Assembly: GCF_000422305.1 (NCBI RefSeq) | Contig: NZ_AULN01000013.1 | Location: 62,001 to 126,000, forward strand | Reading direction: 5' to 3' | Source of the DNA: Luteimonas mephitis DSM 12574 | GTDB lineage: Bacteria; Pseudomonadota; Gammaproteobacteria; Xanthomonadales; Xanthomonadaceae | Length of the DNA stretch: 64,000 nt | Position numbers and translations under genes: made by a program | The notes under the pieces: model-generated | Database searches by the model: none | Seen by the model: only the letters and a program-made list of their open reading frames with translations | Told to the model about the DNA's origin: nothing | In this document: one piece after another, positions 58,107-64,000 of the stretch | Layout of the letters: each line of letters opens with the position of its first letter | Position numbering within the stretch: position 1 is the first letter of the stretch

Positions 58107-58583
58107 ATGACCGCTACCGGCCTCGACCGCACCGACCTCCAGCTGCTCGCCGAGCTCCAGCGCCGCGGGCGCCTGGCCAACGCCGAGCTGGCCGAACGCG
58201 TCCATCTTTCGCCTTCGGCCTGCCTGCGTCGCGTGCAGCGGCTCGAGCGCGACGGCGTGATCGCCGGCTACCGCGCCGAGGTCGATCCCGAGCGCCTGGG
58301 CCTGGGCCTGCAGGCCTTCGTCCGCGTCCAGCTCAACCACCACGACGCCGCCTCGGTCGCCGCCTTCGCCGGCTTCGTCAACGAGTGGGACGAGGTCGTC
58401 GCCTGCCACGCGCTCACCGGCGACATGGACTACCTGCTGCAGGTCGCCGTCCGCGACCTCGAACACTTCTCCCGCTTCCTGCTCGACCGCCTGCTCGCCC
58501 AGCCCGGGGTCGCCGACGTCAACTCCAGCTTCGTGCTGCGCACGGTCAAGGCGTTCCGCGGGATGCCGCTGCCCGGAGCGTAA
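58107..58583 (+). CDS. Lrp/AsnC family transcriptional regulator
   Basis: A 158-residue regulator: HTH (LDRTDLQLLAELQRRGRLAN, LSPSACLRRVQRLERDGVI) and RAM ligand-binding domain (VVACHALTGDMDYLLQVAV). It is divergent from phhA with a 124-bp shared intergenic region, so it likely senses an aromatic amino acid and controls phhA. The ATG at 58107 gives the normal family start. Confidence 0.92.
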   Translation: MTATGLDRTDLQLLAELQRRGRLANAELAERVHLSPSACLRRVQRLERDGVIAGYRAEVDPERLGLGLQAFVRVQLNHHDAASVAAFAGFVNEWDEVVACHALTGDMDYLLQVAVRDLEHFSRFLLDRLLAQPGVADVNSSFVLRTVKAFRGMPLPGA

Positions 58584-58658
58584 TAGTGGCGCTATCCAAT
58601 GGGCAACGGCGCGGCGTTATGCTGCGGCGGAGAAGTAGAAGCAGGTGTGAGACCAGCT

Positions 58659-59447
58659 ATGACAGTTCATCAGCAGTCCGAAGAAGAACTCAAGGCCCAC
58701 CTTGAAGAGCAGATTTCGTTTCTGAGGGCGTCCGCTGATGCCTATGATTCTGGATTTGAGGGAGAAGCGAAGCGAATTGCTGTTGCCATCCGAGTACTGA
58801 TGCACGACACCCGAAATTCTACATCTCTGCTCGGTCAACTTGGTCTTAAGTCCAGTCAATTCTTAGACACATCGCTACCAACCTCACCCGGAAATATGAC
58901 CTCGCATAGCGGCCTGATAGTCACGGCCATGGGTTCAGGCGGAGCCAAGTACTACGCTTTCTTGGACGATGGCATTGAGCAGCCAACGCTTCGAGACTTC
59001 GACGAGTGGTGGAACGCACCAGTTTTTATTGATTCACAGAAACGGAACGTATCAAGGAAAGAACTTGTCCTTGCTGTCGCGAACCAGGATGGTGGTGCAC
59101 ATGTGGATCCTGCGCTTGATAGGAAATATGCGGATTTATCCAGAGGTAACTCGCTAGGCTGGAACTTCTCTGACGGCTCGCGTGAAGAGGCTATGGGTGG
59201 TCCAGAGAAAGCAGCGCTGAGACAGGTATGCCATGAGGTCTTAAAGACATTGTTGGCCGGCTATGAGAAGCAGCCGGTTTATCCGCCAGAGACAATGATC
59301 TTTGGAGGAATGACCATGCAGGTCGTTGATTCGCCTATTCCGCCCATCGAGACACCTAGGCCCAAGCCCCAAAAGGTTGGACGTAATGAGCGCTGTCCTT
59401 GCGGTAGCGGCGTCAAGTACAAAAGGTGCTGCGGTGCGCTGGTCTAA
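58659..59447 (+). CDS. Hypothetical protein with C-terminal SEC-C motif
   Basis: A 262-residue protein, lower in GC than the core genes, not assigned to a family. It ends with a SEC-C knuckle (RNERCPCGSGVKYKRCCG), the third in this window after YecA and YchJ. The N-terminal part has an amphipathic helix (EELKAHLEEQISFLRASADA) and a conserved-looking IAVAIRVLMHDTRNSTSLLG. ATG 58659 is chosen; an earlier in-frame ATG at 58599 would add a cysteine-rich leader. Role unknown; it may be part of an acquired gene set. Confidence 0.7.
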   Translation: MTVHQQSEEELKAHLEEQISFLRASADAYDSGFEGEAKRIAVAIRVLMHDTRNSTSLLGQLGLKSSQFLDTSLPTSPGNMTSHSGLIVTAMGSGGAKYYAFLDDGIEQPTLRDFDEWWNAPVFIDSQKRNVSRKELVLAVANQDGGAHVDPALDRKYADLSRGNSLGWNFSDGSREEAMGGPEKAALRQVCHEVLKTLLAGYEKQPVYPPETMIFGGMTMQVVDSPIPPIETPRPKPQKVGRNERCPCGSGVKYKRCCGALV

Positions 59448-59694
59448 CATTTCATGTATGTACTCCTCTTGCAAAAGCGTACTGACTAATCGTTGATCAT
59501 CCGAAGCGGAACGGTCGCAGTCGTGTATTCGGCCTTGAGGTGAGCGGTTTGACTCGGGCCATCATGAAATCCGCGGGTTGGGGCCTATCGTTCAAACGGC
59601 GTCGTGCGCCGGAATTGTCATCGGCCTTGCCCAACCCGGGGACCGAACCCTTCGTCATGATCGAGATCGTTGTGCATTGCTGGGCTGGAGGCGG

Positions 59695-59751
59695 TTACGC
59701 CAGTTCGAACACCTCTTTTGCCAAATCGATCGCGACGGTCGTAGCATGCAT
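59695..59751 (-). mobile_element. IS110-family transposase remnant (N-terminus only)
   Basis: The minus-strand reading MHATTVAIDLAKEVFELA then stop matches the first residues of IS110 transposases, including the catalytic Asp of the DEDD domain (AIDLAK). Upstream, GGACTCC(T/C)C repeats and an aatcgcaagttcagtg stretch resemble the leader of such elements. All of the rest of the transposase is gone. Confidence 0.7.
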
Positions 59752-59874
59752 GACGTGGACTCCTCTCGTGATCCCGTTGACTGAAATCGCAAGTTCAGTG
59801 TGGCCCACGAGACCGTTTGGCGACGCGGGAGGAGTCCATTTCAGCATTCAAGCTAAAACGGTAGTTCCTGCGAT

Positions 59875-60039
59875 TTAGTGGACATCCTGACCCAACTTCA
59901 GAAGTATCCATATGCCAAAGCCAAGTCCGAGAACGACGTACCAGTGCAGCGATGTCTTCAAAGCCCCGTCGTCCGCTTGAGCCAGCTGCCGGGTGTCGCG
60001 GCCCGCAAGCCGGCGGAGTCGCCTTACACACACTTTCAT
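59875..60039 (-). CDS. Possible small single-span membrane protein
   Basis: 54 codons on the minus strand: MKVCVRRLRRLAGRDTRQLA at the start and a membrane segment WYVVLGLGFGIWILLKLG. Positive-inside topology is plausible, but there is no ribosome site better than a weak purine patch. Unknown; could be spurious. The rest of 59448-60116 holds only the IS110 remnant and no other recognised gene. Confidence 0.4.
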   Translation of the reverse strand: MKVCVRRLRRLAGRDTRQLAQADDGALKTSLHWYVVLGLGFGIWILLKLGQDVH

Positions 60040-60116
60040 GTTGGTCTCGTTAGCGCAGGCTGGCTCGCGAGACATAGAGCATGGCGATGCGCCCGGTCGA
60101 CTGCGAGAGCTACGCG

Positions 60117-60467
60117 ATGAAGGTGAAGGATCTGGCTGTTCTTGTCGTACTCGGCGGGGTCGCGCTCGTCGGCTACGACAAATACAAGTCCTACGCGGCG
60201 GACGAAACACAGGCACAGGCTGTGCAGGCAGCCCGGCCGGTGCGGCAGGCGCCGCCGCCGGTGGAAGACCGGTCGTGGATCAAGTCGGACGCCACCCCGG
60301 CAGCGCCGGGCAGCGCTTCGGCCGGGGCATTCAAATGCGATGGAAGAACCCATTGCTCGCAGATGACGTCCTGCGCGGAAGCGACCTATTTTCTCCGGCA
60401 TTGCCCGGGCACGCAGATGGACGGCAACAATGACGGCGAACCATGCGAGCGCCAGTGGTGCAACTGA
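60117..60467 (+). CDS. Excalibur calcium-binding domain protein
   Basis: A 116-residue protein with an N-terminal membrane/signal segment (VKDLAVLVVLGGVALVGYDK) and a C-terminal Excalibur domain: cysteine-rich KCDGRTHCSQMTSCAEATY ending MDGNNDGEPCERQWCN, where the DxDxDG-type loop resembles a calcium site. Such domains are appended to nucleases and surface proteins; here it stands alone. ATG 60117 is preferred over 60081. Confidence 0.8.
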   Translation: MKVKDLAVLVVLGGVALVGYDKYKSYAADETQAQAVQAARPVRQAPPPVEDRSWIKSDATPAAPGSASAGAFKCDGRTHCSQMTSCAEATYFLRHCPGTQMDGNNDGEPCERQWCN

Positions 60468-60663
60468 TCTCGGCAATGATCCAAACCTTATGAAGCGCCT
60501 GATGCGGCTGCCCGGATGGGGGCAGCCGTGCACTGGTTCGTCGTAACTAAAGCGGGAGGCCTGGAGCGCATGGCGGCCGAAGCCGGCGGGACCCGCAACT
60601 GCGGCCAGGCATCACGTTCCAATGGCCGCAACGACACGCTGCATCAATCCAAGGGGAGTGGCT

Positions 60664-63465
60664 GTGCGCGAGATCCGCATGTTGTTGGGCATGGTGCTGG
60701 CGCTTGCGCCGCTGCTATCGGTCGCCGCCGAGAAGCGTGCAGTTCCACCCGAGTACCGGCGCGCAGCCGAGCAGGCGATCGACCAGGCCTACACCGACCT
60801 GATCACGAAATACACGACCGATCCCGCGCTCAACTCGCCGCTCACCGATTACCTGCCGGCGTCCAGCACGGTGCCCACGCCGCTGCAGGTCTTCGGCAAG
60901 ATCGCCGGCGCCGAGGGCTGGCTGCCGTACAGCGCCGACGTGCACCGCTACTTCCGCGAGCTGGAGAAGGCCAGCCCGCGCGTGCGCGTGATCCGCATCG
61001 GGCAGAGCGAGGAGGGCCGCGAGATGATCGCCGTGGCGATCGCCGACGAGGCGCTGATCGCCAATCTCGACGCCAACGCCGCGCGCCTGCGCAAGCTGGC
61101 CGATCCGCGCAGCATCGGCATGGACGACGCGCAGGCGCAGGCGCTGGTTGCCGAAACCACGCCGGTCTACTACATCACGGGCGCATTGCATTCGACCGAA
61201 ACCGGTTCCCCGACCGCGCTGATGGAGCTGGGCTACCGGCTGGCGGTGGACGAGTCGCCGTACATCCAGAGGATCCGCGCCGGCGTCATCACCCTGATCA
61301 CGCCGGTGGTGGAAGTGGACGGGCGCGACCGCAAGGTCGATGTCTACAACTGGCACCTGGCCAATCCAGGCAAGACGTATCCGTCGCTCGCCTACTGGGG
61401 CCACTACGTCGCCCACGACAACAACCGCGACGCGATGGGGCTGACGCTCAACCTCAGCCGCGCCGTGCTCGACACCTACGTCGGCCAGGGCGCGCAGGTC
61501 ATCCACGACCTGCACGAGTCGTACGCGTTCCTGTACGACAACACTATCGGCACCGGGCCGTACAACGCCTGGATCGACCCGATCCTGGTCGGCGAGTGGC
61601 AACAGCTTGGCTGGGACAACGTCCAGCAGCTGACGAAGATGGGCATGCCAGGGGTGTGGACGCACGGCGAGTTCGATGCGTGGAGCCCGGGCTACCTGAT
61701 GTTCATGGCCGCCACCCACAACGGCATCAGCCGGCTGTACGAAACCTACGGCAACGACGGTGCCGACACGGTCAAGCGGATCCTGCGTCCGCAGGAGTAT
61801 TCGCGCACCTGGTACCGGCCCAATCCGCCGTGGCCCGAAGTGCTGTGGTCGGCGCGCAACAACAACAACTACCAGCAGGCCGCGCTGCTCACCGCGCTGC
61901 ACTACTTCGCCGGCAATGGGCCGATGTTCCTGCGCAACTTCTACGACAAGGGCAAGCGCTCGATCCAGAAGCCGCGCGAATCGGGCCCCGCCGCCTACGT
62001 GTTCCCGGCCGGCGACAAGCGCAGCGGTTCGCAGGCGCGGCTGCTGCGGATCATGCAGCTGCAGCACGTGGAAGTCAGCCGCCTGGCAGCGGCGGTGGCG
62101 GTGGACGAACCCGCGCGCAGCAACGAAACCGGCAAGCCGACCGGCGATGCGTCCGGCAAGCGCCGCTTCCCGGCCGGCAGCTACGTGGTGCGCATGGACC
62201 AGCCGTACTCGCGCATCGCCGACACCCTGCTCGATCGCCAGTACTGGTCGCCGAAGGACAAGTACGATTCGCCGTACGACGACACCGGCTGGTCGATGGG
62301 CGACCTGTTCGACGTGCAGGTTGCGCGGGTCACCGACGCCGCGATCCTCGACGCGCCGATGCGCAAGGTCGACGACCCGATCGCCGTGCCGCAGGGACTG
62401 GCAAGCGTGGACGTGCCGGCCGCCGGCAAGCCGCTGCCGCGCATCGCGCTGATGCACACCTGGCTCAGCACCCAGACCGAAGGCTGGTGGCGGATGGAGC
62501 TGGACAAGATGCAGGTGCCGTACGCCTACATCAGCACCCAGGACATCACCGGTGATGCCGACCTGCGCGCGAAGTACGACGTGATCCTGTTCGCGCCGGT
62601 CGGGCGCGGCAACACGCGGCAGATCATCGACGGCCTGCCGATGTGGGGTAACGCGCTGCCGTGGAAGAAGACCGAGCTCACGCCCAACCTCGGCCGCATC
62701 GACGCGACCGACGACATGCGCCCGGGCATGGGCGAAAGCGGCGTGGCCAACCTCAAGAAGTTCGTCGCCGAAGGCGGGCTGCTGGTCGCGGCCGGGGACA
62801 GCGCGGTGTTCGCGATCGACGTGGGCCTGGCGCCCGGCGTGTCGGTGGCGTCGAGCGACAAGCTCAAGGTCGTCGGCAGCGTGCTGAAGGCGGATTTCGT
62901 CGACCGCGCGCACCCGGTGGCCGATGGTTACGACCGCGACCAGCTGGCGGTCTACAGCGAGGGCGGCCTGTCGTTCCAGGTGTCCAACCTCGCCACGCCG
63001 GGCGGCGCGCCGACGAGGCGCGGGCTGGCGACGGCAAAGGACTTCGAACGGCCCACCGGCCGCGGCGGCAAGCAGGACGTCGACATGCCGCAGGGCCGGC
63101 CGTTCGTCGCCGCGACGGCCCTGCCGGATCCGAAGCGCTGGGAGGCCACCGCGCTGAACGAGGAACAGGCGCGCAACAACCCGTGGGTGATCCCGCCCGC
63201 GCAGAGGCCGCAGGTGGTGCTGCGCTTCGCCGATGCCGACGAGCTGCTGGTGTCCGGCCTGCTCGACGGTGGCGACGAACTGGCCGGACGCGCCGCGGTG
63301 GTCAACGCGCGCTACGGAACCGGCAACGTGCTGCTGTTCGCGATCAATCCGATCTGGCGCGGCGGGACCATCGGCAGCTATGCGCTGGTGTTAAACGCGA
63401 TCGCGCACCGCGACCGGCTGGGCGAGTCGCGCGGGCCGGCGCAGCGGGAGTCGGGGCAGCGGTAA
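60664..63465 (+). CDS. Large secreted M14-type metallopeptidase
   Basis: A 933-residue protein. Its signal peptide is MLLGMVLALAPLLSVAAE. The N-terminal half has a zinc carboxypeptidase (M14)-like core with the metal motif HSTET (GALHSTETGS), plus the later conserved VIHDLHESYAFLYDN block. The C-terminal half contains beta-rich and DJ-1/GATase-like segments (for example KKFVAEGGLLVAAGDS). GTG 60664 follows AAGGGGAG and gives a clean signal sequence; an ATG at 60622 lacks a ribosome site. Likely a periplasmic or secreted peptidase; the specificity cannot be read from the sequence. Confidence 0.82.
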   Translation: MREIRMLLGMVLALAPLLSVAAEKRAVPPEYRRAAEQAIDQAYTDLITKYTTDPALNSPLTDYLPASSTVPTPLQVFGKIAGAEGWLPYSADVHRYFRELEKASPRVRVIRIGQSEEGREMIAVAIADEALIANLDANAARLRKLADPRSIGMDDAQAQALVAETTPVYYITGALHSTETGSPTALMELGYRLAVDESPYIQRIRAGVITLITPVVEVDGRDRKVDVYNWHLANPGKTYPSLAYWGHYVAHDNNRDAMGLTLNLSRAVLDTYVGQGAQVIHDLHESYAFLYDNTIGTGPYNAWIDPILVGEWQQLGWDNVQQLTKMGMPGVWTHGEFDAWSPGYLMFMAATHNGISRLYETYGNDGADTVKRILRPQEYSRTWYRPNPPWPEVLWSARNNNNYQQAALLTALHYFAGNGPMFLRNFYDKGKRSIQKPRESGPAAYVFPAGDKRSGSQARLLRIMQLQHVEVSRLAAAVAVDEPARSNETGKPTGDASGKRRFPAGSYVVRMDQPYSRIADTLLDRQYWSPKDKYDSPYDDTGWSMGDLFDVQVARVTDAAILDAPMRKVDDPIAVPQGLASVDVPAAGKPLPRIALMHTWLSTQTEGWWRMELDKMQVPYAYISTQDITGDADLRAKYDVILFAPVGRGNTRQIIDGLPMWGNALPWKKTELTPNLGRIDATDDMRPGMGESGVANLKKFVAEGGLLVAAGDSAVFAIDVGLAPGVSVASSDKLKVVGSVLKADFVDRAHPVADGYDRDQLAVYSEGGLSFQVSNLATPGGAPTRRGLATAKDFERPTGRGGKQDVDMPQGRPFVAATALPDPKRWEATALNEEQARNNPWVIPPAQRPQVVLRFADADELLVSGLLDGGDELAGRAAVVNARYGTGNVLLFAINPIWRGGTIGSYALVLNAIAHRDRLGESRGPAQRESGQR

Positions 63466-63568
63466 GCTGTATCGGCAGCCGCGCACCGGCACCGGCAGGG
63501 GTCGCGTTGCAGGACGAGCCAACGGGCTCGCTCCGGCTGTATCGTCGATCGCGCAATGGAGGACACGG

Positions 63569-63868
63569 ATGACGCGCTATGGAATGTCGCGGAGGCTGGC
63601 TGCCGTGCTGGCGGCGGTCGGTTGGCTGGCCATGTTCGCCTGCATGGCGTTGGCCATCCTCATGGGCACGCGCCTGGCCCGCATGGAAATGCTGCTGACC
63701 CTGTTGATCCCGATTTGCGCGGGTTTCGCCGGTGGGCTGGTGCTGGTGGTGCTGGGCCATCTCGCGCGAGCGGTGTTCGATATCGCCGATCGCGTTGCAG
63801 GCCCGGGCCGGGGCGAGGCGACGATCGAAACCGACCGGGCGGAGCCACAGGGAGATCACGCACGATGA
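63569..63868 (+). CDS. Small two-span membrane protein
   Basis: A 99-residue protein with two hydrophobic segments (LAAVLAAVGWLAMFACMALAI, LLTLLIPICAGFAGGLVLVV) and a charged C-terminus. Its stop overlaps the start of the next gene (ATGA), so it is the first gene of an operon cut by the window end. No family recognised. Confidence 0.6.
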   Translation: MTRYGMSRRLAAVLAAVGWLAMFACMALAILMGTRLARMEMLLTLLIPICAGFAGGLVLVVLGHLARAVFDIADRVAGPGRGEATIETDRAEPQGDHAR

Positions 63869-64000
63869 AACAGCTGTTGCGATTGGCCATCGTCGCCACG
63901 CTCCTGGCCGCAGGCCCGGCCTGCGCCGCCGCGCCCACCGCGCCTGCCGCGGATGAAGTCGCCGCGGCGGTGCTGGCGTGCCACGCGCAGTACGCGGGCA
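63865..64000 (+). CDS. Secreted protein, N-terminal part only
   Basis: Starts ATG 63865 with a signal peptide (KQLLRLAIVATLLAAGPACA) and continues to the window edge; only 45 codons are seen. A cysteine-containing VLACHAQYAG motif follows. Function unknown. Confidence 0.6.
   Translation, partial: MKQLLRLAIVATLLAAGPACAAAPTAPAADEVAAAVLACHAQYAG

Noticed and set aside
59540..59878. A 112-codon plus-strand frame over the IS110 remnant
   Set aside because: The opposite strand encodes the recognisable transposase start; the plus frame has no similarity.

Overview
The window is a high-GC bacterial chromosome segment that most resembles the Xanthomonadaceae (Luteimonas/Lysobacter-like), judging from protein sequences and gene order. 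Supporting points are the cluster mnmE-yidC-rnpA-rpmH / dnaA-dnaN-recF-gyrB, a tonB-exbB-exbD1-exbD2 operon of the Xanthomonas type, two divergent copies of exbD, and short hairpin repeats beginning GTAGGAGCGGC. No rRNA or tRNA gene was recognised.

Layout. 1-6.3 kb is accessory: the end of a membrane-bound winged-helix regulator, a long decayed 21-bp tandem repeat array, a hypothetical membrane protein flanked by repeat debris, and a lower-GC ATPase plus subtilisin pair that matches the two-gene IetAS phage-defence/plasmid-stability system. 6.4-15.3 kb is recC-recB-recD on the minus strand with ATGA overlaps. 15.6-19.8 kb is the mlaFEDCB operon plus mlaA (outer-membrane lipid asymmetry). 20-25.8 kb holds rmuC, a DUF488 gene, a DUF5694 gene, an RlmI-like rRNA methyltransferase, a 4 x 119-bp tandem repeat, and a lipoprotein with a TonB C-terminal domain.

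25.9-37.3 kb is the replication-origin neighbourhood. mnmE, yidC, rnpA and rpmH run leftward; dnaA, dnaN, recF and gyrB run rightward. The dnaA-dnaN gap has DnaA boxes and an AT-rich stretch (probable oriC). Three sites identical to the parS consensus lie between dnaN and the end of recF, two of them inside the recF reading frame. 37.3-42 kb has an M48 lipoprotein protease, a TPR protein and the TonB-ExbB-ExbD1-ExbD2 energy-transduction operon.

42.2-58.6 kb is mostly ordinary metabolism and signalling: pdxJ, a cardiolipin synthase, an SLC13-type transporter, two two-component pairs, YecA, YchJ, class I fructose-1,6-bisphosphatase, a frameshifted VOC-family gene beside its YafY-type regulator, a hydrolase, and phhA divergent from an Lrp-type regulator. 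58.6-60.5 kb is a lower-GC accessory patch (SEC-C protein, IS110 transposase remnant, a small membrane ORF, an Excalibur-domain protein). 60.6-64 kb holds a large M14-type metallopeptidase and the start of another secreted-protein operon.

The most notable points are the IetAS pair, the helically phased 21-bp palindrome array, the 119-bp hairpin array, the parS sites embedded in recF, and REP-like elements that have become part of coding sequences (inside recD, and supplying the stop codons of yecA and ychJ).
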